This document shows positions 10,894-21,343 of a stretch of DNA of 56,974 bases, piece after piece. A program made the position numbers and the translations under genes. The DNA is taken from positions 617,165 through 674,138 of the forward strand of contig PJRA01000428.1 in NCBI GenBank assembly GCA_016987375.1. Reading direction: 5' to 3'. The stretch is from Brachionus koreanus. Its lineage: Eukaryota; Rotifera; Eurotatoria; Ploima; Brachionidae. The notes beneath the pieces were generated by a model. The model did no database searches. It worked only from the letters and a program-made list of their open reading frames with translations, and was not told the origin of the DNA. How positions within the stretch are numbered: the first letter of the stretch is position 1; every line of letters starts with the position of its first letter.

Positions 10894-11067
10894 ATATAAT
10901 TTTAAAGATAATAATTAAAATCGCTCTGTTTCATTTAAATGTTTAATAAGTTAAATTAAAAATATTTGAAATATCAAACTTTTTCTATGCTATTTCAATT
11001 TAAAATCAATTAATATAATTTTTTTTAATAAAAAATAAAAATATTGCCAATAATTTTGTTTTTTATT

Positions 11068-11141
11068 ACAGTGTAACGTTGTTAATCCAACCATGTTCAG
11101 AGAGTCTGTTTATGTCGGATTATAGAGAATTCCAGAATTAA
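11068..11141 (+). mobile_element. Pogo/Tigger-like terminal sequence beside a gap
   Basis: The sequence from ACAGTGTAACGTTGTTAATC through GTTTATGTCGGATTATAGAG resembles the ends of pogo-type Tc1/mariner elements, which start with CAGT and carry TAATCCGACA-like words. The following N run hides the interior and the other terminus cannot be seen. The call rests on general resemblance only. Confidence 0.4.
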
Positions 11142-11744
11142 NNNNNNNNNNNNNNNNNNNNNNNNNNNNNNNNNNNNNNNNNNNNNNNNNNNNNNNNNNN
11201 NNNNNNNNNNNNNNNNNNNNNNNNNNNNNNNNNNNNNNNNNNNNNNNNNNNNNNNNNNNNNNNNNNNNNNNNNNNNNNNNNNNNNNNNNNNNNNNNNNNN
11301 NNNNNNNNNNNNNNNNNNNNNNNNNNNNNNNNNNNNNNNNNNNNNNNNNNNNNNNNNNNNNNNNNNNNNNNNNNNNNNNNNNNNNNNNNNNNNNNNNNNN
11401 NNNNNNNNNNNNNNNNNNNNNNNNNNNNNNNNNNNNNNNNNNNNNNNNNNNNNNNNNNNNNNNNNNNNNNNNNNNNNNNNNNNNNNNNNNNNNNNNNNNN
11501 NNNNNNNNNNNNNNNNNNNNNNNNNNNNNNNNNNNNNNNNNNNNNNNNNNNNNNNNNNNNNNNNNNNNNNNNNNNNNNNNNNNNNNNNNNNNNNNNNNNN
11601 NNNNNNNNNNNNNNNNNNNNNNNNNNNNNNNNNNNNNNNNNNNNNNNNNNNNNNNNNNNNNNNNNNNNNNNNNNNNNNNNNNNNNNNNNNNNNNNNNNNN
11701 NNNNNNNNNNNNNNNNNNNNNNNNNNNNNNNNNNNNNNNNNNNN
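11142..11744. other. Assembly gap (603 N)
   Basis: Run of N. Any reading frame through it is meaningless. It sits directly after a pogo-like terminus, so a collapsed repeat is the likely cause. Confidence 0.99.
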
Positions 11745-12285
11745 TTTTTTATGCCTCAAATCAAGTCAGTTAAAAAAATTAATTTTAAATATATTGTTTT
11801 TTCATATTTTATTATTAAATTAAATTGGATATTGAACAAATTTAGAAATAAAATAAATAAAAGTTTATTTTCTATTTATTTAATAAATCTATATTTGATA
11901 CATAGTTGCTTTTTAATTTTTGGCTGTTAATCTTGACCTATGTGGTATGTTAATGTAACCAGATTTGGAAAACAGCCTTTCAACTTGTACTGGTTAAGCA
12001 GGTTTAGATAAAAATTATTGTGACTTAGACTTAAACTGTGACTATAAAACAAGTCTATTAAATTATTAAAAACAATTATTTAAGTACTAAACTAGACTTA
12101 TTCAAAGTTTATTTAGTAAACAGCTTTTTTTTATTCTAAAAAATCTTTTAAGATTAAAGTTTTCAAATAAACAAGCGAAATCATCCATTTTAATTTTAGT
12201 CTTCTTTAAAAAATATATTCCTTTTAAAAAAGATACTAATTGTCTAAGTGGCAATTTTATTTTTAATAGTAGTAGAGAAAATTAA
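11745..12285. other. AT-rich intergenic DNA
   Basis: Nothing recognised between the gap and the SINE. Confidence 0.5.
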
Positions 12286-12289
12286 TTTT

Positions 12290-12590
12290 TTTTGACCCTA
12301 TTCTATCCTAGTGGATAGTGTGGAGGAGCTTATCTGTTTTTCAAGTACCTTTTTGAGCAACAGCTCCGATCTGACACAGAGGCTACTGCATCTACTGCAT
12401 GATCATCTACACTGCAAATTTTACCCAGTAGAAACCGGTCCCCCATTTTTTGATGAAAGGGGTTTAAACATGCGCCCCGTATTGCAGAGATATTTTGAAG
12501 ATTTTCCACCCTTAGTGGGTTTTGAACCCTCGATTCTCTGCTTGCATGACTAACAAACAAACAGCTCGGCTATCTGGGTTAGAGAAAATT
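12290..12590 (-). mobile_element. tRNA-derived SINE
   Basis: Read on the minus strand, the right part resembles a tRNA. It has an A box TAGCCGAGCTG (from + 12562-12572) and, about 35 nt later, a perfect B box GGTTCAAAACC (from + 12518-12528) in a T-arm-like context. The molecule does not close as a functional tRNA and continues into a non-tRNA body of about 200 bp, as SINEs do. The base composition is much more balanced than the surroundings. Open frames of about 80 codons on both strands here are accidents of this composition. Confidence 0.7.
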
Positions 12591-13020
12591 AAATAGGAAC
12601 AATAATTTTTTTAATGTTTGGTGTTTTACTGTTGGTTTGTTGGGTTTTTTGTAGGATGAGGAAAATTAATTGGCAAGAAGCTAGTTTGTTTTGATTTGTT
12701 TATTAATTTAAAAATGATAATGAAAACGGCCGTTCTAAAGCTAGTTTAGAGTCTGGAAGAAGATAGAATTTGGATAATGTAAATAGTTTGTGAATAGAGT
12801 TTCTTTGTTGGTTGGTTTTATTTATTTTAAGACTGTAAGCTTAGGAAATTAGTTGTTATACATAGTTAGTGTTGTGTGTTTTATAGAAGTCATGTAAGTA
12901 GTGTAAATATGAAAAAAGTGTAAGTAAGATTTTTGTTTAATGTTAAGTGAGCATAACAAAATCTGCTCTTGTGGTTGCTACACCACATAATAAAAATAAG
13001 AAATAATAAAAATCAAAAAA
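12591..13020 (+). mobile_element. Probable non-LTR element 3' region
   Basis: A G/T-rich stretch without long frames ends in a small hairpin, GTGGTTGCTACACCAC, followed by a tail of AATAAAAAT-like units (about 12970-13020). This is the usual look of a LINE or SINE 3' end. No protein similarity supports it. Confidence 0.35.
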
Positions 13021-13700
13021 AAAAATCAATTTTACATGGACGTTCTCTGCTATTTTATGAAAAAATCAGAGCTGTTCAAAAGTAAAAAGTGAAAATTTTT
13101 GGAAGTCAAGCTACTCACTTGACATTGAAAAGACTTAAAAAACGACATTTTTTGTAGTTTCCCACAAGATTAAACTTTAATATATAAAAAAAAATCTTTA
13201 CATTTATCGAATAATTTAATCTAATTAATTTTGACATTTAATTTTAACAATTATTTGTTTACAATTTTAACAAAGTGGAAATGAACATTTACTCAGCTGA
13301 CAATACTGTTAATTTATTTCAATTAAAGATTTACCGACAAAACCATACATTTTACCAATTGGTTGATATTTGCAAAAATAATTTTTCTTTTATTTTCGAA
13401 AATTGACGCCCCTCTGCAGATGCTGTTTACATGACCCAATTGTATATTTTGCTCTCTTGGGAAATAAAATTTTGATTCATTTTTTTTATTATGGTTTTGA
13501 AAATCTACGAGAGCTGCAGGTACTTTTTTGTAAATTGTGCATTTTTGTATCGGTCAGATGATAAATTTTAATGTTCTAATTAATTAACGCTCATTTTTTG
13601 AATAAAAGTATTTAGGTAAATAGTAAGTTTTAATTATTGATTTAAATTAATTAGATAGTTTTGAATATTTATTTTAAAATTTGATTAGAAATTTATAAAA
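13021..13700. other. AT-rich DNA downstream of the GlyRS gene
   Basis: No gene. The part 13083-13185 (AAGTCAAGCTACTCACTTGAC through CACAAGATTAAACTTTAAT) resembles 27590-27685, so it belongs to a dispersed repeat. Confidence 0.5.
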
Positions 13701-13704
13701 ATGA

Positions 13705-16700
13705 TTAATTTTTGTATTTTTGCCATGTCTTTTTGTCTTTTCCAAGATGCATAAGAACTATGGGAATATCATCAATCTACAAGAACATATGTAAAATATT
13801 ATCATTAAACTTATAATTAAAAAGCTTACTTTTATTCGAATCTGTTCAATGGAATCACGATCTCTGATAGTTGCTTTTCTATCATTTAGAGTGTCATAAT
13901 CTACTGTTATTACGTAAGGAATTCCACATTCATCTGACCTCCAATAACGCCTACCGATTGATCCACTATTTTCATCTATTTTGTGATAAATTCCATTTTC
14001 TGTTAATAAATCAGCTAAAAAATAAGAAAAATAATAAAAGAAATTTCATGCAATTTTAAAGTTACATATATTGCGAACAAATGGTTTAAGTTGTTCATCT
14101 GATTCATTTAAGGGTAAAATATTACATTTGTATGGAGCTATTTGATATGGCAAAGAAAAAAACTAAAAAAAAAAAGAAAATAATTAAAAATTATTTGCGT
14201 GTTATTTTTAATTACTTGTTTGGTTGAGTTGGACCTTGTCATAAAATTATGTTCTAATATGGTATACATTATTCTTCCTATTCCAAATGAAGGCTCAATA
14301 ACATGAGGAAAAAACTGTTCTTTAGTATTCTGTGTTTTATTAATACGCTCAGCTCTTAAATCGGAGCCTGAAAATTCCGAATGCTTCTTGAGATCATAGT
14401 CGGACCTGTCTGCAATTCCGGCACATTCAATCCAGCCCTAAGTGAAGAAGTAGAATTTAGTTGATGATAATTTTTAGCTACTAAGTCAGTTTTTTAATCA
14501 AAAAGATTATATTTAAAATTTTTTTTCTCCTAAAATCAAATAAAAAATGAGATGTAAGTTTCTCTAATTAAACCCTAAACTACATATCAATTAAAATAAT
14601 TGAAAAAAATGACCATAGCTAGAAACTAAAGATTTTTTACTTGATATTTTATTTTAGATTTTTATGCTAAGTAATTATAAAAAAAATCTATTCCAAATCT
14701 TTTATCTATCATATTTATTTTTTAAATTTTATTGTATTGAGTTAAAAGAAGTATTAGAAAATTAAATCTTAAAAAGTTAATATGCCAATAAATTAATTTA
14801 AAAGAGATTAAAAATTTAAAAATTAAAAATAAAATTGAAAATGTTTTTAGAAAAATAAAATAATTGAATTTTAAATTAAAAATATTAATGATTGTCTGAA
14901 ACAAACTAAATTTTTTGTTTACGTATTTGTTAATTTTTTCACTTTTTTGTTTAAAATTTTCGAATAGAAATAAGTTATTAATAAAAAAAAAATTTACTTG
15001 ATTTTTATTTTTATTTTAATAGCATCTAGAGAATTATAAAATACATTTTATTGTTATTTTCAAATATTTCTCTTAATTTTTGATTAATTAGGTTTTTCCT
15101 TTGAAATTTATTAATATTGTTATCTTAGTTTTGAAATTTGAAAATTTTTACTCAACGTTTTCATTTTTTACTGATATTCATTTTATTCAAAAGATGATTC
15201 AAAACTATAATTTCTTTTTAATTATGAGACAAAAATAGTTTTTATCAACAAATAATTAGTTTAGTAACAAAAGATGCTTTAAATTTGTATTAACAGTTTC
15301 CATTAAGACATTTCAACATTAGATGTGCTAAATCATCATTTAAAAATCATAATCTTAGTTATTTAAAAAGCTCGTAAAACAAAAAATTAGTTTAAAAAAT
15401 TGAAAAATTTACAGAAAATGTTTATTTTTTTTTCTCCTACGCTAGAAAGAGGTATACGAATAGTGTCTTGATTTCTCAAAAGATTTAAACATGAGTATAT
15501 TTAAAGTTACTAAATTCCGAAACTTTCAATTTTTATTTAATTGCAAGCCGAAAAATTTAATTTTTTCGAAACATTGAGAAATAGAGAAATTTTAAATTTA
15601 ATTCAAGTTTTGGATTTTTTTAAGTTACCCCAAAATCCCTAATTTTTGCAGATTCGAAAAATCGAAAAAATTCTGAACAAATCGTTAGGACCACTTTTTT
15701 TGATATTTTAAATATTTTATTTATTCATTTTTTTTTTCATCCAGCATAAAGCCTTAACCTTTCTAATTATGATTACTAGTTCATTTTTTTTTAGCAAAAT
15801 CCAAGTGAGTTTTTTTGGCTCCAAAAGCTCTTCGCAAATAACTAGCTAAATATTATAAAACATAATGGTTTATATTTTGAAGATTAGCTTTTTTATTGAT
15901 AAATAAAAAAAAGTGCAAAATTTTTTGACTGATCCTAATATTTTCATTTTAAATTGTTAAATCTATTCCGTGATAACTTAATAAACATAGGTCATAAAAA
16001 CTCTAAGTATCTGCATACCAAACAGACTTCAATAAAGCTGTTATTTTAAAATATTTTTACATTAAATTTTCTAATTTTTGATTTTTTTTAAATGAATGAA
16101 TAAATTTTTTTTCAATTTTCTCTATTTAATTTAAAATTCTTACATATGAAGTTAAGCATTCAAGGTCCCAACACTCATTAGCGTAATGGGCCATTTCATT
16201 ACACAAATGTTGTCTGAATCGGATTTTGTCTTTGCTTATTCCAGCTTTGATACAAAAATCATGTATTTTTCCCATATAGTAAGCTGTAATTTCACTTTTG
16301 ATAATTTTCTTTAGTAGAAAAAATTTCAATTTTTTTTTTAAATTAATTTAAAAAAATAACTCTATCAATCGCCTCGCCAAGTTGAATTTTTTGCGAAAAT
16401 TTTGAGTTAAGTTGACTATGTTCGTCCAGAATATTTACATATAACTTTTCAACAAGGTGAAATTTTTCATAGTTAGAATTTTTTTTAAATGGATCAACAA
16501 AATGTTCTATTTCGGCCATCAAAAATTCCCTTTGTCTAATCAATCCACTCTTAGGGCTAATCTCATTGCGAAACGACTTGCCAACTTGCGCAACAGCAAA
16601 TGGAAGCTTTCTTTGGTTGAAGTCATACAAGCGCTTGAAATTCATGAAAATTCCCTGAGCAGTCTCAGGACGCATAAAGCCTATATTTGCGTGTGAGCCA

Positions 16701-17652
16701 ATTTCTGTTTTAAACATTAAATTGAATGGACTTGCCGCAGAAAGTTGATTATTTTTGGGAGATTTTATCTCAAATTTTCGAATAACTTCATCAATTTCAT
16801 TCAAATCAGTAAAATGAGAATTTTCTATTTTTTCTAATAGTTGCATTAGTGTTTGATTTTTGGATTTTTTTAATTTCTTTTCAATTTCTGATTTAAGCAA
16901 ATGATCAACTCGGTAAGATTCGTTGGTGTTAAGATCTCGGACCATGATATCCGAAAATTTGCTGAGATGTCCAGAAGCTTTTAAAACCTGCTCGGGTGTA
17001 AGGATTGAACAATCAATTTGGAATATTCTGTCTCTTAGAACAAATTCCTTCTGCCATTCAGACAAAAGATTGTTTTGCATGACACAGCCAAGTGGTCCTA
17101 AGTCATAAAGACCGGCTACACCGCCATATAAGCTAAATGATTGATCATAAAAAAATCTTTCTTTGAGCAATTGTTCAAGTTTTTTTGTACCTATATTTTG
17201 ATTTTCTTCTTCGTGTAAATATTTTTCAATCTAAAATTTTAATCAATTCAATTTTTAAATTCTTTTCTGATTTAAAAGATAAAATACTTTTTGTCTAAAC
17301 AAAGCTTGTTGATCACTTAAAAGCTGAATAGCTTGGGACAATTCTAGCCTTGAAGGAGAAGGACCATTTTTCAATGTACGAACAATTTCTGCCTGCAAAT
17401 AAAACAATTTTTTTAATTTATTTTTAGAAATTGTATGAAAAAAAATTTTCTGACTTGAGTTTTTATTGATTTCTTTAAATCACTTAGTTCATTTTCCAAT
17501 TCTTTTTCGGGAAGTTCATTTTGGATGTAAAATTGAATTTTTTTTTTAATCTTTTCCTCATTTTTTTTTGATATTAAAGTAGAATATTTGGTCAAACCTG
17601 GTACACTGGTTGATTTTACTAGCGATCTGCGGCATAATTTTATTATATTCAT
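13705..17652 (-). CDS. GARS1: Glycyl-tRNA synthetase, eight exons, with mitochondrial-like leader
   Basis: Charges tRNA-Gly (class II, alpha2 type). Exons in transcription order: 17652-17455, 17392-17288, 17230-16361, 16308-16144, 14437-14216, 14162-14066, 14014-13830, 13776-13705. All junctions are GT-AG and all phases close, giving 637 residues. Residues 1-30 are basic, Ser/Thr-rich and lack acids, like a mitochondrial presequence. A WHEP-like helical segment follows (about 35-120), then the core: YGGVAGLYDLGPLG (about 136), RPETAQG (288), motif 2 FRNEISPKSGLIRQREF (321-337) and motif 3 EPSFGIGR (494-501). The anticodon-binding domain follows: FSLPYQIAPYKCNILPL (522-538) and GSIGRRYWRSDE. 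Between DRSDYDL and VIEPSFG there are only about 30 residues, where human GlyRS has about 80 more. The first Met after M1 is residue 152, inside the core. Confidence 0.93.
14438..16143 (-). other. Long intron of the GlyRS gene
   Basis: The intron between exons 4 and 5, 1.7 kb, far longer than the gene's other introns (about 50-65 nt). It is AT-rich and contains no recognisable gene or complete transposon. Confidence 0.7.
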
Positions 17653-17887
17653 TTTTCAAATTTAGTAAAAATTAATCATATAAATTAAAAAAATTTTAGC
17701 TTTCATTTTCTTAAAACTAAGCTAACATAATTTTTAGATTCAAACAGGCAAATTTTTTAATTAAGCATTTAGGTCCGCATCAAACACTAAAAGCTTTAGT
17801 TAAATGCGCCATGAAGACTTGTTTTAAAAATTAAAAAAAATTTAATAAAAACACCTAAAAATTTAAAAATTCAATAAAATGATTCTA
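17653..17887. other. Upstream region of the GlyRS gene
   Basis: AT-rich, with no clear promoter motif. It would hold the leftward GlyRS promoter. The MITE that begins at 17888 lies only 235 bp from the GlyRS start codon. Confidence 0.4.
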
Positions 17888-18092
17888 TTAACACTAGAAA
17901 TTTCAAACGAAGTTATAAAAATAAATTAAACATTTTCTTTGAAAATTTATTCATTTTTTTTACAGAATTGCAATCAAGATTTTTAGTTTATAAAAATCAA
18001 TAATTTTTCAAATTTTATTTACATGTGACAGAATCAAAGTTTTAATTTTTCAAAAAGAGATCTAAAAAACCCCTCGGGCGTTCTAGTGTTAA
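17888..18092 (+). mobile_element. MITE with TTAA ends, family 2
   Basis: A 205-bp element bounded by TTAA. Its left end is TTAACACTAGAA and its right end TTCTAGTGTTAA, a 12-bp terminal repeat shared with family 1, but the interior is different. It has no ORF. A degenerate relative sits at about 30290-30475, sharing AAACCCCTCGGG and the preceding A/T-rich body. Confidence 0.8.
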
Positions 18093-18105
18093 GAATAAAT
18101 GACTA

Positions 18106-18288
18106 CTAGATTGTTGTTTTTTTGTTTTTTGAACCTTTTTGTCGGCCTCTTCCTCTAGCAACGGCAGCTTCTTCGATTGATTCTGAATGTTTTTTCATTT
18201 GAAAAAGTAGATCTGAAGAAACGTTCAAGATGCTGGTTAAGTTGTTCAATATAATATTACTAAGGAAAATAATTATGTAAGAATGCAT
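18106..18288 (-). CDS. Small AT-hook-containing ORF
   Basis: The leftward frame ends in TAG at 18106-18108. Its last 34 codons, from an ATG at about 18207, read MKKHSESIEEAAVARGRGRQ and then KGSKNKK, an AT-hook-like RGRGRQKGSKNK motif. AT-hooks bind the minor groove of A/T-rich DNA. Upstream, acceptor-like sites (TTTTCCTTAG and TTTCTTCAG on the minus strand) suggest it could be a last exon. It starts 14 bp from a MITE. Because RGRP-KGSKNK motifs are also common in transposon-encoded proteins, it may be a transposase remnant. Function unknown. Confidence 0.35.
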   Translation of the reverse strand: MHSYIIIFLSNIILNNLTSILNVSSDLLFQMKKHSESIEEAAVARGRGRQKGSKNKKTTI

Positions 18289-18652
18289 GTAAAGATGTTA
18301 GATTCACTTGCTTTTCATTATTTCAGTAAACACCCTCTCAGTATTCTTTAGTTTTTTTCTTTAATGAACAGAAATGAACCGAGTCTTAAATTGTGAAGTT
18401 AAACTACCAAATTTTTTTTTTATGTTTATTTTATTTTACATTGCCTTTTAGGCTTTCAATGAAATTTATAAATATTTATAAACACTGGACTTACTGACAA
18501 GAGGCGTCAAAATATCTAATTTTTTTTAAAATTAGACAAATTATATAATGACATTCTAATTAATTTTAGCTTAATTTTAAAGTATTAATTTACATTGTTT
18601 CATTAATATATAAATATTTAGTTGATTGATTTTTAAAAAATAAAATCCTAGC

Positions 18653-18888
18653 TTAACACTCAAAAACCGGATGACTTTTTTGACCCATTTATTTAAATCT
18701 TTTTTAATACTATTTTTCAATGAAAATGAAATTATTTTATAGAATAAATTAAATAATTTTATGATATTTTCTATTTAAGATATGATTGAAAAAAAATTAT
18801 AAAAAAATGCTTAAATTTATTGAATAAAAAACAAATAAAGAAAGTTATAAAAGGGGTTCAAAAGACCCCTCCGGTTTTTGAGTGTTAA
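18653..18888 (+). mobile_element. MITE with TTAA ends, family 3
   Basis: A 236-bp element with an 18-bp perfect terminal inverted repeat, TTAACACTCAAAAACCGG / CCGGTTTTTGAGTGTTAA, and TTAA at both outer edges. No ORF. The CACT-starting ends resemble families 1 and 2, so all three may be moved by related piggyBac-like transposases. Confidence 0.85.
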
Positions 18889-18949
18889 TTAAGAGAATTC
18901 TACATTTTTTATTTTACATTATTTAATAAATTTGTCGATTCTCATCTTG

Positions 18950-19390
18950 TTTTATACAATAATATTGGCATAACAAGATAGAAACTGATGAAATTTTCAA
19001 GGAAATCATTGATAAAAATAATAAATAGGATTGGACCAAGAACAGACTCTTATGGTACTCCGCTTATGACACGCTCCCATTTGAATGTATCAATCAAAAA
19101 CAAATGTATCCATTTGAATCAAATTTATTTATCAATTAATCTCAATGAAAGACTTTTGAGAAATCAGTAAACAAAATGTCAATATATTTGTCTTATTTAT
19201 ATTCATAAGTTGCTCTATCAATGAACTGTAATAGATTTGTTGTGGATGATCTGTTAGGTAAATAATCATGTTGTTTATTAGAAGATATTTCGTACTTAAG
19301 CATTCTTTCCGACTATTTAAGTAAATGAAATCAGCCTAAATTTTTTTGTACATTTATGATCCACTCTTATGAATAGGAAATATACTTGAC
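18950..19390 (-). mobile_element. LINE reverse transcriptase fragment
   Basis: Read leftward, the sequence gives SNKQHDYLPNRSSTTNLLQF, then KYIDILFTDFSKVF, which match the QHGF...RS..TNLL and D.SKAFD motifs of LINE reverse transcriptases. Further along is VISGVPXESVLGPILFIIF followed by INDF, matching the SGVPQGSVLGPLLF.IFINDL motif with a stop in place of Gln. Stops and frameshifts show it is dead. Confidence 0.8.
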
Positions 19391-19530
19391 TTCCTTCAAA
19401 ATTTTGCTTGTTCACACTTATTAAACAATTTTATAAATATTTATGAATGAGACCTTTTTATAGCAATTTTTAAATGGCAGAGGATCAAATTTTTCAAACA
19501 CGATTTTTTTTTTATTTTTATTTTCAGATT
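19391..19530. other. AT-rich spacer
   Basis: Nothing recognised. Confidence 0.4.
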
Positions 19531-19534
19531 TAAA

Positions 19535-19580
19535 ATGATACTTTTAATACATGTTTTAATGGTTTTCAAACTAGCTGAGA
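19535..19580 (+). CDS. Possible signal-peptide exon
   Basis: After an acceptor-like TTTTATTTTCAG, an ATG opens MILLIHVLMVFKLAE, a typical short secretory signal, followed by a donor GTATGT at 19581. It would suit the first coding exon of the LamG-like gene just downstream. However, the phase (one base left over) does not join directly to the acceptor at 19912-19913, so another exon would be needed between them. I could not find it. Confidence 0.3.
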
Positions 19581-19913
19581 GTATGTTTTATATTTTATTT
19601 TGAAAAAAATAAATCTAAATTTACTTTTTCGAGTGAATAATTTTTTTATAAAGAGAAATTTAATTTTGGTACCAACTTTGAATCGAAATCTTTTCATCTA
19701 AACATTTGAAACAACAACTCTATTGAAATGCTTAGGTTTTTGTAATAAAAGGATACTTGTCAATATGTTTCATTCAATTCAAAGCTTTGTATTATCTACT
19801 CATTTTACTCCAAGTATTACTTTCAAAATAGTACAAATTCATCATTATATGAAAAAAATGACATAAAAAAGTTGTCAATTAATTTTTTATTTTATTATTT
19901 TAATTTCATCTAG

Positions 19914-20397
19914 GAATCTTTATGGTTCAGTTAATACAATTTATGCTGAAAATCGCCATGGCGAACCAAATTCAATTTTGAGTCTTAAAAGTTTGAGATT
20001 ATTTGATTTCTGTAGCCAACAGACAAAGGATATTTTTTTGAGATTATCAGGTTACCAAAATAGACCTAGTTTTCATGTATACAATGATATATTATTTGAT
20101 AAAAATTTTCAAATTGAAAGTCCTTAATATTGTATACTCCAATTTAATCAATGGTACCATATTGGTGTTTCTCAAAAAAATGGAACAATAAGCATTTATA
20201 CTGATGGAAAAAAAGTGGTTTCCAATTATACTGGATACACTCATCCTATTAAAGAACTGGAAAGAAACAGTAACTATTTTGGGAAAAGTAATTCGAATAA
20301 TTCAAAAGCAAATTTTAATTGTGATGATTTAATTTTTTTCAATAAAAATTTAAATGAAAAACAAATCGAGAGTGAAAAATTGTTTGGTTTTCATTAA
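19914..20397 (+). pseudogene. LamG/concanavalin-like lectin exon with in-frame stop
   Basis: After an acceptor at 19912-19913 a frame reads NLYGSVNTIYAENRHGEPNS and continues to a final TAA at 20395-20397. The second half, FNQWYHIGVSQKNGTISIYTDGKK, is the typical W-H/strand-turn-strand pattern of LamG-like jelly-roll domains. They sit in secreted or cell-surface proteins and bind glycans or proteins. A TAA at 20125-20127 interrupts the frame in the middle of the domain, and the frame stays open on both sides. It is therefore a recent pseudogene, a sequencing error, or two pieces of a differently spliced gene. Upstream exons are not identified apart from a possible signal-peptide exon. Confidence 0.6.
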
Positions 20398-20745
20398 AGA
20401 CCTAAAAATTTCTTAATTAATTTTCTTTGGAAAAAAATAAAATTATTGTTTGATAATTTTTTTTGTTAAATTTTAACAACGCCAATCATAAGACTAAAAC
20501 AAAAACCTCCAATTTTTGAAAATTTTATTCACCTTATTTCTATTGTAAAGAATTTTAACAACTTTCCAAAAACTTGTCTAGTTTTTTTAAAATGAAAATA
20601 GTTTAAAAATTTCAATTTTAAAGAGTCGATAATATTTAATTAAAATGGGATAAACTTACACAAGGTGAGATTTTGATTTTTATTACTGAAATTCTCTATT
20701 AGACGAATGGCGGTCAGTTGAATAAACTTTTTTTTTCATTATGAA
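20398..20745. other. AT-rich intergenic DNA
   Basis: No gene recognised. Confidence 0.4.
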
Positions 20746-20747
20746 AA

Positions 20748-20769
20748 ATGCTTGGTGCTTCTAGCGTTA
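20748..20769 (-). mobile_element. Single MITE terminus, family 1 type
   Basis: GCTTGGTGCTTCTAGCGTTAA matches the terminal repeat of the family 1 MITEs with one change (CGTTAA for TGTTAA). No partner terminus lies within 300 bp on the expected side, so it is a truncated copy. Confidence 0.5.
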
Positions 20770-20783
20770 AATTCATTTTCAGA

Positions 20784-20932
20784 AGCAACATTACAGTCTC
20801 GATTGAGTGTTGGATTGAGCCATTCTTTTCCACTGGTTGATAGATTGGTCGAGGAATTTAAGCAAGGTTGCAAATCTATATATAATGTTATTGAAAGAAA
20901 TAAATCACTAAAAATGAAAACAGATTTTTAAA
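20784..20932 (+). other. Short coding-like fragment
   Basis: After an acceptor-like CATTTTCAG, an open frame reads SHSFPLVDRLVEEFKQGCKS and on to a TAA near 20930, about 49 codons. The composition is protein-like and less A/T-rich than its surroundings. I do not recognise the family. It may be a terminal exon or a transposase remnant, since it directly follows a MITE terminus. Confidence 0.25.
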
Positions 20933-21343
20933 AAAGCAATATTCAACTTTTAATACATGTCTTAAAAAATGAATAAACTAACTAGTTAGAAAAACACATT
21001 TTGCTTTTCAATCTTTTAAAAACAATGAGAAAACTTTAATAAAAAAGGGTCTATGTTTTTTTCACATTTTTTTTATGCTTTTCAGTATAATTTTCTCTCT
21101 TTTTCACACATACACTTTTCTTCACATAGCACACTCAAAATCACAGAGAAAATGCATAGATTAAAATCGTGATCAAAAGAGAATACAGTTATATTTCTTA
21201 AAAGTTTTTTTTTTTTTTACAAATTAAACCATAAATTAAATGAATTAAATCATAAAAAAATTGAATTCATAAAATGTTTGTCCACATTTGGTTGCTACAA
21301 TTAAATTGTTCAATGTTAATAGTTTATAGATCTGTTTTCAAAT

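Noticed and set aside
11097..11759. A 220-codon leftward open frame
   Set aside because: Almost entirely N.
12311..12560. Two overlapping frames of about 80 codons
   Set aside because: They fall inside the tRNA-derived SINE, whose balanced composition makes open frames likely.
12510..12590. A tRNA gene on the minus strand
   Set aside because: A and B boxes are present but the acceptor and anticodon stems do not form. SINE origin explains it better.
14722..14904. A 60-codon leftward frame
   Set aside because: Phe/Ile/Leu/Asn-rich chance frame inside the long GlyRS intron.
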